This document shows, in pieces, positions 47,912 to 57,013 of a stretch of DNA of 64,000 bases. Made by a program: the position numbers and the translations under genes. This stretch comes from Bacteroidales bacterium (GTDB taxonomy: Bacteria; Bacteroidota; Bacteroidia; Bacteroidales; Bacteroidaceae). Below the pieces are notes generated by a model. It ran no database searches and had not been told where the DNA came from. It was given only the letters and a program-made list of their open reading frames with translations. The stretch covers positions 1 to 64,000 of the forward strand of contig JAAYUD010000078.1 of assembly GCA_012517855.1 (NCBI GenBank), in the 5' to 3' direction. The stretch's first letter is position 1; each line of letters opens with the position of its first letter.

Positions 47912-48616
47912 ATGAAAGAGGAAAAAATATCAATTTTGGTTATCGAAGACGATGCTCGTATGGCCGAACTTATCAGTAGGGGATTAGTGGAATTCGGCTT
48001 TGAGGTAACATTGGCCAAAGATGGTTTTACGGGCTTAAAAAAAGCTCAGGAAGAGCACTTTGACCTGGTGTTGACAGATATTATATTGCCTGGTATCAAT
48101 GGATTGGAAGTTTGTAAACGTATAAAATCTGCTGATGAACGATATCCGGTTATTATGCTTACCGCACTTGGTACGACCGATGATAAAGTAGAGGGCTTTG
48201 ATGCCGGGGCTGATGATTATATGGTAAAGCCTTTTGAAATGCGTGAATTGAATGCTCGCATTCATGCAGTCATCAAGCGTAGTGCTTCATTGCCTAAGAA
48301 TGATATTCTTAAGTTTGCCGATTTGGAACTGAATCGATTGACGAAGGTGGTAAAGCGATGCAATGTGGTGCTTGCTCTTACTCCGAAAGAATTTAATTTG
48401 TTGGAATACATGATGCTCAATAGCAATAGGGTTCTTTCTAAAAGTGAGATAGCCGATAAAGTATGGGATACAAAGTTCGATACAGGTACCAATTTTATTG
48501 ATGTATATATTAGTTACTTGCGTCGTAAGGTGGATAAAGGATTCCCGTGCAAACTTATTCACACCAAGCCCGGTATGGGTTTTATATTGAAAGAAGAAGA
48601 TGAAAATCCAGAATAA
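47912..48616 (+). CDS. OmpR-family response regulator
   Basis: The ATG at 47912 gives a 234-residue protein starting directly before the receiver domain (M-K-E-E-K-I-S-I-L-V-I-E-D-D). Asp56 (L-T-D-I-I-L-P) is the phosphorylation site and Y-M-V-K-P-F provides the conserved Lys. The C-terminal winged helix has T-P-K-E-F-N-L-L-E-Y and D-V-Y-I-S-Y-L-R-R-K-V. The upstream in-frame TTG would add an unlikely hydrophobic leader. The kinase gene overlaps by 17 bases. Confidence 0.95.
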   Translation: MKEEKISILVIEDDARMAELISRGLVEFGFEVTLAKDGFTGLKKAQEEHFDLVLTDIILPGINGLEVCKRIKSADERYPVIMLTALGTTDDKVEGFDAGADDYMVKPFEMRELNARIHAVIKRSASLPKNDILKFADLELNRLTKVVKRCNVVLALTPKEFNLLEYMMLNSNRVLSKSEIADKVWDTKFDTGTNFIDVYISYLRRKVDKGFPCKLIHTKPGMGFILKEEDENPE

Positions 48617-49970
48617 GCTGACACTCATTTTTTCGTGTGTATTTGGAGTTATCCTATTATTTTTAATAATAGGTGTATATCGGTATTATTCCAATAAAGT
48701 GCATGACGATTATTTTGATCGTTTACACTTGCAGGCTGCGGTTAAGGTAGACTTGATTGATGGAAGTACAGTAGATAAAGATGTATTGCATCTGCTATAC
48801 GCCAATACTCCGGTGCGTATGGAACCTTGGGTCACTATTTATAATGATTCGGGGAAATTGGTTTATCGTGATTCGAGTGCCGTATTGACTTTAAAACAGC
48901 AAATGCGGATTTATGCCGAGATAAAAGCTGCTGGCAAATACGAAGCCTGGTTTGGTAAAAACCAATTATACGGTATGCTTATTCAGGGGCAAAGGGGGCT
49001 TTATGTTGTTTCGGCAATGGGATATGATGTTCGTGGCATGAGCCAGTTGGAAACGCTTCGAATGGTTTTGGGTGTGGCTTATCTTGGGGTTATGTTACTA
49101 GTTATCCTTACTGTAAGACTTTTTACTAAACAGGCATTTAATCCTATCTCGAGAATGACAAAGAAAGTGAGCGACATAACCGATTTGCACCAGTTAGACA
49201 TCCGGCTAGACGAAGGAAACCGTAAAGATGAACTTGCGCATCTTGCCATTACTTTTAATAATATGCTTTCACAACTTCGGTCGTCATTCGACGCTCAAAA
49301 GCAGCTGGTTTATAATATGTCTCACGAGCTGCGGACCCCTCTGTCAGCAATTGTTACAGAGTTGGAGCTAGTTAACGATAGTTCGGGTTCTAAAGAAGAC
49401 TATAGACAAGCTGTCAAGAAAGTATTGAGCGATTCGCATCGGTTGGTGAAATTGTCTAATGATTTGTTGGATATGGCTAAGGCAAATTATGGCTTGTCCG
49501 AAATAGCTACTCGGGTGGTGCGTATTGACGAGATTTTGCTCGAAGCCTGTCGTATGGAACAAGATCCGGATAAGGGATACAAGGTCCAGATTGTTTTTGA
49601 TAAAGAAGAGCTCCCTGATGATCGTTTAATATCGCTTCATGGTAATGAGTATCTGTTGATAGTGGCTTTTCGAAATTTGATAGATAACGCCTGCAAGTAT
49701 TCTTCAGATCATTTTTGCGAACTACATATCTCAAGTGAAGCATCCGAGGTTATCATCAGTGTAGTCGATCATGGTATAGGGATTAAGCAAGAAGAATTGG
49801 AATCTATCTTTAATCCTTTTTTTAGAGGACAAAATCAATCGTTTGCCGAAGGTAACGGTATAGGCCTGTCGCTTACTAAACGAATTATTGAAATGCACGG
49901 CGGTAGTATTACTGTTAATTCGGTACCAGGTTATACGGTCTTTACCGTCAGGTTACACAATTTGATATAG
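48600..49970 (+). CDS. Sensor histidine kinase
   Basis: This 456-residue kinase has two membrane helices (about 8-28 and 153-173) around a periplasmic sensor of about 125 residues. A HAMP region follows. The phospho-acceptor is His242 in N-M-S-H-E-L-R-T-P. The ATPase domain has N-L-I-D-N-A-C-K-Y-S (N box), D-H-G-I-G-I (G1) and G-N-G-I-G-L-S-L (G2). It should phosphorylate the overlapping response regulator. The signal is unknown; the divergent secreted Lys/Cys-rich gene is an attractive but unproven target. Confidence 0.94.
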   Translation: MKIQNKLTLIFSCVFGVILLFLIIGVYRYYSNKVHDDYFDRLHLQAAVKVDLIDGSTVDKDVLHLLYANTPVRMEPWVTIYNDSGKLVYRDSSAVLTLKQQMRIYAEIKAAGKYEAWFGKNQLYGMLIQGQRGLYVVSAMGYDVRGMSQLETLRMVLGVAYLGVMLLVILTVRLFTKQAFNPISRMTKKVSDITDLHQLDIRLDEGNRKDELAHLAITFNNMLSQLRSSFDAQKQLVYNMSHELRTPLSAIVTELELVNDSSGSKEDYRQAVKKVLSDSHRLVKLSNDLLDMAKANYGLSEIATRVVRIDEILLEACRMEQDPDKGYKVQIVFDKEELPDDRLISLHGNEYLLIVAFRNLIDNACKYSSDHFCELHISSEASEVIISVVDHGIGIKQEELESIFNPFFRGQNQSFAEGNGIGLSLTKRIIEMHGGSITVNSVPGYTVFTVRLHNLI

Positions 49971-49993
49971 CGGCTGTTTGTTTTTGAATAAAG

Positions 49994-50026
49994 TTTGGTT
50001 TATCTCCTAAAAAACAACTAATTTTG
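49994..50026 (+). promoter_or_regulatory. Promoter of the LOG-family gene
   Basis: A -33 TTTG (49994-49997) and a -7 TAATTTTG (50019-50026) are 21 bp apart, the normal Bacteroidetes layout, 23 nt before the ATG. Confidence 0.65.
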
Positions 50027-50049
50027 CAGCCAGAAATAGAAGGCCGATT

Positions 50050-50637
50050 ATGAATCAGATAAAGACAGTTTGCGTTTATTGCGCATCGAGCACAAAGATA
50101 GCACCCGAATATTTTGAAGTAGCCACTAGGCTAGGTGAATTAATAGGGAAGAAAAAACTTACGTTGATGAACGGCGGCGGAAAGTTTGGCTTGATGGCGG
50201 CAACTGCTGATGCGGTAGTGAAGAATGGGGGAGAGGCCATTGGCATTATTCCTCAATTTATGGTTGATCATGGGTGGGATTACGACCGAATGTCAAAAAT
50301 GGTTGTAGTGGAGAGTATGCACCAGAGGAAACAAATGATGGCCGATCGAAGTGACGCTGTCATAGCTTTGCCTGGAGGCTGCGGTACGTGGGACGAGTTG
50401 CTTGAGATTATTACATGGAAGCAACTTGGACTTTATGCCAACCCAATTGTTATAGTCAATGTGGACGGTTACTACGATTCGTTATTGGCGATGTTCGATA
50501 AGGCTTTGGAAGAGAACTTCATGGGTGTGCGGCATGCCGATCTATGGAATGTGGCTCAAACAGCCGAAGAGGCAATGGATCTTATTTACAATATCCCTTT
50601 GTGGGACAAAAGCTATAGTAAGTTTGCTGCAATATGA
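50050..50637 (+). CDS. LOG-family (TIGR00730) nucleotide 5'-monophosphate phosphoribohydrolase
   Basis: A 195-residue Rossmann protein with the family's two motifs: N-G-G-G-K-F-G-L-M (first loop) and P-G-G-C-G-T-W-D-E-L-L-E (catalytic). Members cleave cytokinin or purine nucleoside monophosphates to base and ribose phosphate. In a gut-type bacterium a nucleotide salvage role is more likely than hormone making. The next gene overlaps by 4 bases. Confidence 0.9.
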   Translation: MNQIKTVCVYCASSTKIAPEYFEVATRLGELIGKKKLTLMNGGGKFGLMAATADAVVKNGGEAIGIIPQFMVDHGWDYDRMSKMVVVESMHQRKQMMADRSDAVIALPGGCGTWDELLEIITWKQLGLYANPIVIVNVDGYYDSLLAMFDKALEENFMGVRHADLWNVAQTAEEAMDLIYNIPLWDKSYSKFAAI

Positions 50638-51578
50638 TATACCCGGGTGATACATTATCGACTGTAGATACGGCTTCTGTGGGGCAACGGGATATGGTTC
50701 ACGTTGCCGAACATTCAGCTCCGGCCGATACGATACAATATCTCGGGGTGCTTCCCGATGTGTTTCCCCAAGCTAAAGTTGATGTGCCTGATACTTTGCC
50801 ACGTATTGAGTTCAGCTCTTTTGTCCCTGCCGCCAAATTGAAACTGGCTCGCTTTCATTCGGCTCGCGAATTTGCACCGGGCATTGAAGGAACCCCTTTA
50901 TTTAAGGATCCCTGTTCGGGCGATTTGCCCATATTGGTTGTATTGTTCTTTTCGTTTGTCGCTCTTTTTGTTCTTTCCAAGACGCGCCGTTACTTTTTTC
51001 AACGCACTCACGATTTCTTTATGGTTCATGGCCCCGTGCGCAAGTTTGTTGTCAATACAGTCGGCGATGCCCGTAGTGTGGGAATATTGGTGATACAGAC
51101 AGTTGTTTTTTCGGCTATTCTGTTCTTTTCTTATTTCATCCATACCAATGGATTGCTAGCCAAGACCATTCCCGTTCCTGTCATATTGCTTTTATATTCT
51201 CTGCTGGTTCTTGTCTATTTTTTTATGAAGTGGACTATTTATTCTTTTTTGGGTTGGGTCTTTTTTAATCGTAAGCAAACGGCTATTTTTATTGATGCAT
51301 ATTATACTGTTTTTGTTATGGTGGGATTCATTCTTTACCCGGTAGTATTGCTTATCATATTTTCATACTTACCCCCACTTGATGTAGCAAAAATTGGCCT
51401 ATGTATCCTTATTTTTGCCAAAATATTAATTTTATATAAGTGGTTAAAGCTTTTTTCGCAAAAGTTGTTTCGTCGTCTGCTTTTAATTTTGTACTTTTGT
51501 GCGCTTGAAATCATACCGTGCATTTTGTTTTGCCAGTGTATGGTTCAAATGAACAATATGTTGATTAAAAATTTCTAG
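50634..51578 (+). CDS. DUF4271 membrane protein
   Basis: A 314-residue protein with a polar N-terminal region of about 95 residues followed by six or seven hydrophobic helices. Typical DUF4271 features are the F-K-D-P-C-S-G-D before the first helix and V-Y-F-F-M-K-W in the middle. In Bacteroidetes it stands next to hemD, as here (4-bp gap). Function unknown. ATGA overlap with the LOG gene. Confidence 0.85.
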   Translation: MIYPGDTLSTVDTASVGQRDMVHVAEHSAPADTIQYLGVLPDVFPQAKVDVPDTLPRIEFSSFVPAAKLKLARFHSAREFAPGIEGTPLFKDPCSGDLPILVVLFFSFVALFVLSKTRRYFFQRTHDFFMVHGPVRKFVVNTVGDARSVGILVIQTVVFSAILFFSYFIHTNGLLAKTIPVPVILLLYSLLVLVYFFMKWTIYSFLGWVFFNRKQTAIFIDAYYTVFVMVGFILYPVVLLIIFSYLPPLDVAKIGLCILIFAKILILYKWLKLFSQKLFRRLLLILYFCALEIIPCILFCQCMVQMNNMLIKNF

Positions 51579-51582
51579 GACG

Positions 51583-52335
51583 TTGAAAATAAAGAAAATT
51601 CTTGTGTCGCAGCCAAAGCCTGCTTCAGAAAAATCTCCCTACTATGATATAGCATCAAAGTATGGTGTTGATATTGTTTTTCGCCCTTTCATTAAAGTTG
51701 AAAGTTTTACTGCCAAAGAATTTCGTCAGCAAAAGATTTCAATTTTAGATCATACGGCAATAGTGTTCACTTCGCGTCATGCAATTGACCATTTCTTTAA
51801 TTTGTGTAAGGAATTGCGTGTTAATATTCCCGAGGCAATGAAGTACTTTTGTGTCACGGAAGCTATTTCGCTCTACATTCAGAAATATGTACAGTATCGC
51901 AAGCGCAAAATGTTTTTCGGAACCAACGGTAAGATAGATGATTTGATTCCTACGATGGTAAAGCATAAGAACGAAAAGTATTTGGTACCGATGTCGGATG
52001 TGCATAACAACGATATTAAGAACTTGCTTGATAACAGCCGTTTGCAGCACACCGAAGCAGTAATGTATCGCACGGTGAGCAATGATTTTGGAAAAGATGA
52101 GCTGCAGGATTGCGATATGGTGGTCTTTTTCAGTCCTGCCGGTGTTTCTTCACTTCTTAAAAATTTTCCTGAGTTTGAACAAAAAGACATGCGGATCGCT
52201 ACGTTCGGAACAACTACCGCACAAGCTGTGCGCGATGCCGGATTTCGGCTAGACTTATCAGCTCCTACGGTGCAAGCTCCCTCTATGACCGCTGCTCTTG
52301 ATATGTATATCAAGAAGGTTAATACAGGGAAATAA
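51583..52335 (+). CDS. hemD: Uroporphyrinogen-III synthase family protein
   Basis: The likely start is TTG at 51583 (M-K-I-K-K-I-L-V-S-Q-P-K-P), 4 bp after the DUF4271 stop and behind a GGA-containing RBS. The 250-residue protein has the two-domain HemD fold, with I-V-F-T-S-R-H-A-I in the first half and V-V-F-F-S-P-A-G-V and F-G-T-T-T-A-Q-A-V in the second. It should cyclise hydroxymethylbilane. The family is poorly conserved, and other haem genes are not adjacent. Confidence 0.87.
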   Translation: MKIKKILVSQPKPASEKSPYYDIASKYGVDIVFRPFIKVESFTAKEFRQQKISILDHTAIVFTSRHAIDHFFNLCKELRVNIPEAMKYFCVTEAISLYIQKYVQYRKRKMFFGTNGKIDDLIPTMVKHKNEKYLVPMSDVHNNDIKNLLDNSRLQHTEAVMYRTVSNDFGKDELQDCDMVVFFSPAGVSSLLKNFPEFEQKDMRIATFGTTTAQAVRDAGFRLDLSAPTVQAPSMTAALDMYIKKVNTGK

Positions 52336-52343
52336 TAGCCCTC

Positions 52344-52697
52344 ATGGATACTTTATGTAAAGCCGAAAGGCTGTATAAGCGGACACTGATTGAGAAGTTG
52401 TTTTCGAGAGGTAGTTATGCGTTTACAGTTTTTCCTTTACGGGTTATTTATACTTCTGTCGATGAGCTGGATGTCAATGCCATTTTAATAAGCGTTTCGA
52501 AAAGACGGTTCAAAAGAGCCGTAAAGCGCAATAGAGTGAAACGCCAGATTCGTGAAGCTTATCGTCGCAACAAATCTTTGTTGAAAACAGATGGGGAAAA
52601 ACATTGGCTGGTTGCATTTGTTTATCTCTCTGATGAACTTCTTCCTTCGTATGTTATAGATAATGCCGTGTGCACTGCGTTGCAGCGTGTAGTGTAG
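52344..52697 (+). CDS. rnpA: Ribonuclease P protein component
   Basis: A 117-residue basic protein with the RNR signature ([17 protein letters not shown]) that binds the RNase P RNA during tRNA 5' processing. Here it precedes a yidD domain, a neighbour it has in many bacteria, but it is not beside rpmH or dnaA. Confidence 0.95.
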   Translation: MDTLCKAERLYKRTLIEKLFSRGSYAFTVFPLRVIYTSVDELDVNAILISVSKRRFKRAVKRNRVKRQIREAYRRNKSLLKTDGEKHWLVAFVYLSDELLPSYVIDNAVCTALQRVV

Positions 52698-52705
52698 TTG
52701 CAGCT

Positions 52706-53599
52706 ATGCGTATCTTGTCGTATATATTGCTTTTGCCTATTTATTTCTATCAGAAATTTATATCTCCACTGCTACCTAATTCTTGTCGATTTACACCTAC
52801 ATGTTCCCATTATGCGGTAGACGCTATTCGCAAACATGGCCCTTTCGTTGGTCTTGTACTAGCTGTGTGGCGTATCTTGCGTTGCAATCCATGGGGAGGT
52901 CATGGCTATGATCCCGTACCTGAACATGTTTATTTGTGGCGCCGTCCACAGTTGTCGGATGTGCTGGATATTCATACCCATAACCAAAAGGCGAGTGGGG
53001 GAGAGGCTATTTTTAATATAATACCCGGAGAGGTTGCCATTCGGAAGAATCGTTTTTATTCTGTCGGGATGCATCCCTGGTATATTTCCGCAGATGAGTT
53101 GCAGCGCGAAGAGCAATGGAATAAATTAGTGTCTCTTTCGAAGAATCCCAATGTTTTGGCTCTGGGCGAAACAGGTTTGGATAAGCTTTGCGAAACTCCT
53201 TTCGAACTACAGCAAGAGATGTTTTGCCGACATATTCGTCTCTCGGAGACGGACGCTCGTTTGCCGCTTATTATTCACTGTGTCCATGCCAATGCCGAGC
53301 TCATTGAACTACGTAGACAGTCGAAAGCTGAGATGCCTTGGATTGTGCATGGCTTTCGTGGTAAAAAAGAATTGGCACTGGAGTTTCTGAATCATGGATT
53401 TTATTTGTCTTTGGGCGAGCACTATCAGGAAGAAACGCTGCGTGCGATACCTATCGACAGGCTTTTTATCGAGACCGACGAGAGTAATACAAATATACGT
53501 GCGCTTTATGAAAAGGCAGCGTTGATAAAGGAGATTGACGTTGCGGCATTTACTGCTGCAATACACGAAAACATTAAGAATGTCTTTTTTAGGCATTAA
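52706..53599 (+). CDS. YidD-TatD fusion protein
   Basis: One open frame of 297 residues joins two normally separate proteins. Residues 1 to about 75 are YidD, the membrane insertion efficiency factor ([10 protein letters not shown], then [11 protein letters not shown], and [12 protein letters not shown]). Residues from about 86 on are a TatD-type metal-dependent nuclease (D-I-H-T-H at 88-92, [21 protein letters not shown] and F-I-E-T-D-E-S). All TatD metal ligands are present. The ATG at 52706 is preferred over one inside rnpA. There is no stop between the domains; internal initiation for TatD cannot be excluded. Confidence 0.85.
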   Translation: MRILSYILLLPIYFYQKFISPLLPNSCRFTPTCSHYAVDAIRKHGPFVGLVLAVWRILRCNPWGGHGYDPVPEHVYLWRRPQLSDVLDIHTHNQKASGGEAIFNIIPGEVAIRKNRFYSVGMHPWYISADELQREEQWNKLVSLSKNPNVLALGETGLDKLCETPFELQQEMFCRHIRLSETDARLPLIIHCVHANAELIELRRQSKAEMPWIVHGFRGKKELALEFLNHGFYLSLGEHYQEETLRAIPIDRLFIETDESNTNIRALYEKAALIKEIDVAAFTAAIHENIKNVFFRH

Positions 53600-53600
53600 G

Positions 53601-53634
53601 TTGTTGTTTCTACAGAAAAAGAATCGTACTTTTG
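53601..53634 (+). promoter_or_regulatory. Promoter of tyrS
   Basis: TTG repeats at 53601-53606 lie 20 bp before the -7 box TACTTTTG (53627-53634), which is 32 nt upstream of the start codon. Confidence 0.65.
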
Positions 53635-53666
53635 TACAATTATAATAACTATTTTTAAATCATTCG

Positions 53667-54959
53667 ATGGATTTTGTAAAAGAATTGAGATGGCGCGGCA
53701 TGGTACATGACATAATGCCGGGCACTGAAGAGTTGCTAAACAAAGAGCATGTTACAGCTTATGTAGGTTTCGATCCTACCGCCGATTCGTTGCACATCGG
53801 TCATCTGTGCAGTATTATGATACTGAAACGTTTGCAGCTGGCCGGTCATAAACCGTTGGCATTGGTTGGAGGCGCTACCGGTATGATAGGCGATCCGTCG
53901 GGCAAATCGGCCGAACGCAATTTGCTTGATGAAGAGACATTGGCGCATAATGTAGCATGTATTAAAGCGCAACTTGGCAAATTTCTTGACTTTGAATCGG
54001 AAATGCCCAACAAGGCAGAGCTGGTGAACAATTACGATTGGATGAAGAATTTCTCTTTCCTCGAATTCACCCGTGATATAGGTAAGCATATCACCGTCAA
54101 CTATATGATGGCTAAAGATTCGGTGCAGAAGCGCTTGAATGGTGAGGCCCGCGACGGATTGTCTTTCACGGAGTTTACCTATCAGCTGTTGCAGGCTTAT
54201 GACTTCTTGTATCTTTATGAGAACAAGAACTGCAAGTTGCAGATGGGCGGATCGGACCAGTGGGGCAATATTACTACAGGTACCGAACTAATTCGCCGTA
54301 TGAATGGGGGCGAGGCTTATGCTTTGACGTGCCCTTTGATAAAGAAGGCCGACGGTACTAAATTCGGAAAGACCGAAGGTGGCAATATATGGCTCAATCC
54401 CGAATATACATCACCATACAAATTCTATCAATTCTGGCTCAATGTGAGCGATGCGGATGCCGAACATTATATTAGAGTATTTACAATGCTCGGGCAGGAA
54501 GAGATCGAAGCATTGATTGCCGAGCATCAGAAAGCACCTCATTTGCGCTTGTTGCAGAGAAAGCTGGCCGAAGAAGTGACGGTTATGGTACATTCCAGAG
54601 CCGACTACGAAACGGCTGTAGATGCGTCTAATATTCTTTTTGGGAATGCTACTTCGGAGGTTCTGAAGAAGCTTGATGAAAACACATTGCTTAGTGTGTT
54701 CGAAGGCGTACCTACATTCGAAATATCGCGCGACGAATTGGTTTCAGGCGTCAAAGCCGTAGATTTGTTTGTAGAGCAAGCTGCCATTTTCTCTTCTAAA
54801 GGAGAAATGCGTAAGCTGGTACAAGGTGGCGGAGTATCGGTAAACAAAGAGAAGCTGGTGGTTTTTGACCGCGAAATAAAGACAACTGACTTGATCGACG
54901 ATAAATTCTTAGTGGTTCAGAGAGGCAAGAAAAACTATTTTCTTGTGATCGCTAAATAA
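53667..54959 (+). CDS. tyrS: Tyrosyl-tRNA synthetase
   Basis: This 430-residue class I enzyme charges tRNA-Tyr. The HIGH motif lies in A-D-S-L-H-I-G-H-L, and the KMSKS equivalent is K-F-G-K-T. The tyrosine pocket has [10 protein letters not shown]. The C-terminal S4-like RNA-binding domain ([10 protein letters not shown]) is complete. It starts about 70 bp after the yidD-tatD gene behind its own promoter. Confidence 0.97.
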   Translation: MDFVKELRWRGMVHDIMPGTEELLNKEHVTAYVGFDPTADSLHIGHLCSIMILKRLQLAGHKPLALVGGATGMIGDPSGKSAERNLLDEETLAHNVACIKAQLGKFLDFESEMPNKAELVNNYDWMKNFSFLEFTRDIGKHITVNYMMAKDSVQKRLNGEARDGLSFTEFTYQLLQAYDFLYLYENKNCKLQMGGSDQWGNITTGTELIRRMNGGEAYALTCPLIKKADGTKFGKTEGGNIWLNPEYTSPYKFYQFWLNVSDADAEHYIRVFTMLGQEEIEALIAEHQKAPHLRLLQRKLAEEVTVMVHSRADYETAVDASNILFGNATSEVLKKLDENTLLSVFEGVPTFEISRDELVSGVKAVDLFVEQAAIFSSKGEMRKLVQGGGVSVNKEKLVVFDREIKTTDLIDDKFLVVQRGKKNYFLVIAK

Positions 54960-54974
54960 AAAAGTTGCGAAATA

Positions 54975-55006
54975 TTTGGAGATTCAGCGGTTAATCTCTA
55001 CTTTTG
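54975..55006 (+). promoter_or_regulatory. Promoter of tRNA-Gln
   Basis: TTTG at 54975-54978 and TACTTTTG at 54999-55006 are 20 bp apart and lie 32 bp upstream of the tRNA. Confidence 0.7.
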
Positions 55007-55038
55007 TAGTCGATTTAGACAGCAATGCCTAAAGTGAT

Positions 55039-55109
55039 TGTCCTATGGTGTAATGGTAGCACTACAGTTTTTGGTTCTGTCAGTCGAAGTTCGAATCTTC
55101 GTAGGACAA
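55039..55109 (+). tRNA. tRNA-Gln (anticodon TTG)
   Basis: The acceptor arms tgtccta (55039-55045) and taggaca (55102-55108) pair over 7 bp. The D arm contains ggtgtaatggtagc, the anticodon loop is ttTTGgt, and the T arm contains gttcgaatc. The discriminator is A and CCA is not encoded. The 31-39 T-T mismatch in the anticodon stem occurs in other tRNA-Gln. The gap 54960-55441 contains this tRNA, its promoter and terminator, and the tandem repeats below. Confidence 0.95.
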
Positions 55110-55116
55110 CACAATT

Positions 55117-55150
55117 AATCCTGATTCATTCAAATGAGTCGGGATTTTTT
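55117..55150 (+). terminator. Terminator of tRNA-Gln
   Basis: A 13-base stem with two G-T pairs (55117-55129 with 55134-55146) is followed by a T-run, 8 bp after the tRNA. Confidence 0.8.
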
Positions 55151-55260
55151 GTTATTATCTTTTGGCTAGCCTCCGTGGCTTGTTACAACTTCACAATCAG
55201 TTTGTTTCATCGTTATCGTAAAGACCATTCATCGTTCACATCTGTTGGTTTCATTCGTTT

Positions 55261-55348
55261 GGTCGTGACCATACATACGTTTTCTCACGACCATACACGT
55301 GTTTGCTCATGACCATACACACGTTTGGTCACGACCAAACATCTGTTT
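55261..55348. repeat. Four 22-bp imperfect tandem repeats
   Basis: Units 55261-55282, 55283-55304, 55305-55326 and 55327-55348 share the pattern tcacgaccatacacacgttt. The first ten bases of unit 1 (ggtcgtgacc) and of unit 4 (ggtcacgacc) are reverse complements. An 8-bp hairpin (gtttgctg, ga, cagcaaac) follows at once, then gataaggacgaaaa, which resembles the spacer of the two-hairpin elements. Confidence 0.75.
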
Positions 55349-55441
55349 GCTGGACAGCAAACGAATGAACGATAAGGACGAAAAGGATGAATCTACCAAA
55401 TAGAGAGGTTGACAGGATGGTTTGAGAGAGATGACAGGTGC

Positions 55442-56395
55442 TTATCTACTATCTTCAGAGTCGTTGTTCTTCTTGGCTGCCACAATGTTTCTTTTAAGCG
55501 CGCTGTATTTGGCTCTTTTCATGGCGCTGTGGCGCAGAACTTGTCGATACTGTTCTTCGGTAAGGGTATTCCAGTCTTCTTTGTGCATAGATAGTAAGGA
55601 TGCGTTTGGTTGTAGCTCGGGAGTACCAGTGGGTTTTGCAAACTTATTCCAGGGGCATACCGCTTGACACTTGTTACACCCATAGATGCTATTGCCTATT
55701 TTAGGGGATATTTCGGGCGAAATTCCGCTTTTATTCTCTATAGTAAGGTAGTTGATGCATTTGCTGGCGTTGAGCTCGTGGTGAGCTTCTAATGCACCGG
55801 TGGGACAACTGTCCAGGCAGCGCGTGCAATTTCCGCAACGATCAGGTAGGGGAGTGTCGTATTCGTCGGCTTTGGCATTGATAAACAATTCGCCTAAGAA
55901 GAAACATGGTCCTGCTTGCGGAATGATCAGCATGCAATTCTTTCCGATCCATCCCAATCCGGCTTTCCAAGCCCAATACCGTTCGAATACGGGTGCCGTA
56001 TCGCAAAAAGCGCGTCCCGTAAGCCACGGATATTTTGTTTGCAGTTCGGCAAGCAGTTTTTGCAGTCGTTGTTTCACTACTTCGTGATAATCTTTGCCAT
56101 AGGCATACCAAGCTATCTGATATTCGGTGGGCGGAATGAATTGTGCGGGGTAGTAGTTGAGGGCTACGGAGATAATGGTTTGGGTGCCTTCTACCAATAC
56201 TCGTGGGTCGAGGCGCTTATCGTGATAATTGGCTAGATAGTCCATGTCGGCATTTTTCTTTTCGTTGAGCCAATTGTCGAAGAAAGAGCTTGTGTGTTTG
56301 TCTACCGGTTCGGCATGTGCAAGTCCACAGATATCAAAGCCGAGACGTTTTGCCTCGGCTTTGACCATACTGTTTGCTATGATTTCTTCGTTCAT
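55442..56395 (-). CDS. queG: Epoxyqueuosine reductase
   Basis: The ATG at 56395 is chosen because upstream codons lie inside the deacetylase gene; the product is 317 residues. It has two ferredoxin-type cluster motifs, C-G-N-C-T-R-C-L-D-S-C-P and C-N-K-C-Q-A-V-C-P-W, the first followed by T-G-A-L. The conserved G-L-G-W-I-G-K-N segment of the cobalamin-binding part is also present. It performs the last step of queuosine formation in tRNA. It overlaps the deacetylase gene by 4 bases. Confidence 0.95.
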   Translation of the reverse strand: MNEEIIANSMVKAEAKRLGFDICGLAHAEPVDKHTSSFFDNWLNEKKNADMDYLANYHDKRLDPRVLVEGTQTIISVALNYYPAQFIPPTEYQIAWYAYGKDYHEVVKQRLQKLLAELQTKYPWLTGRAFCDTAPVFERYWAWKAGLGWIGKNCMLIIPQAGPCFFLGELFINAKADEYDTPLPDRCGNCTRCLDSCPTGALEAHHELNASKCINYLTIENKSGISPEISPKIGNSIYGCNKCQAVCPWNKFAKPTGTPELQPNASLLSMHKEDWNTLTEEQYRQVLRHSAMKRAKYSALKRNIVAAKKNNDSEDSR

Positions 56396-57006
56396 AGGGT
56401 TTTGAATGAATATCCTTCTGCTATGAGATATTCCAGGGCTTTGGGTAGTGCGTATGGCAGATTTCCGTTGTCCCAAGATTTGAGAGAATCGTGGAACGTA
56501 ATGATGGAGCCGTTGCGCACATACCGTTTCACATTCTCAAGAACCTGGGGACCATTGCGTTTCTTACTGTAATCGCGTGTTACCAAATCCCACATGATAA
56601 TTTTGTAATACTTCTTCAGTTCCCAATATTGTGCAATCCTCATGTGACCGTGTGGGGGTCTGAACAAGTCGGTATGCATCAATTTGTTTGCTTCGTTGGT
56701 ATTGGCCAAATAGCTCTCCTTAGAGTGCTCGAAACCTTTAATATGGTTGAACGTATGATTCCCGATGCGATGTCCCGCTTCGACGACTTGTTTAAAAGTC
56801 TCGGGATATTTTCTAATATTGTCGCCTACCATAAAAAAAGTGGCGTAGATGCCATGTTTCGCAAGCAAATCCAGTACCCAAGGTGTCACTTCCGGTATGG
56901 GACCGTCGTCGAAAGTCAGATAAACTGTTCTCTCATTCGGGTCCTTCCGGAAAATGGCAGAAGGGTATAACGCGCGAAAAGCGCGTGGTGGCTGTTCTAT
57001 AAGCAT
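56392..57006 (-). CDS. Polysaccharide deacetylase (NodB domain)
   Basis: A 204-residue NodB-homology enzyme with the catalytic T-F-D-D-G-P motif, the zinc-binding H-x-x-x-H in N-H-T-F-N-H, and R-P-P-H-G-H in place of the usual RPPYG. No clear signal peptide, so it is probably cytoplasmic or released in another way. The substrate is an N- or O-acetylated sugar, not predictable. It lies between the DUF2723 gene (7-bp gap) and queG. Confidence 0.88.
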   Translation of the reverse strand: MLIEQPPRAFRALYPSAIFRKDPNERTVYLTFDDGPIPEVTPWVLDLLAKHGIYATFFMVGDNIRKYPETFKQVVEAGHRIGNHTFNHIKGFEHSKESYLANTNEANKLMHTDLFRPPHGHMRIAQYWELKKYYKIIMWDLVTRDYSKKRNGPQVLENVKRYVRNGSIITFHDSLKSWDNGNLPYALPKALEYLIAEGYSFKTL

Positions 57007-57013
57007 TTTCTAT

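Noticed and set aside
55025-55312. A 95-codon ORF across the tRNA
   Set aside because: It reads through tRNA-Gln and its terminator, and is therefore chance.
55261-55348. CRISPR array
   Set aside because: The units abut without spacers and no cas genes are present.
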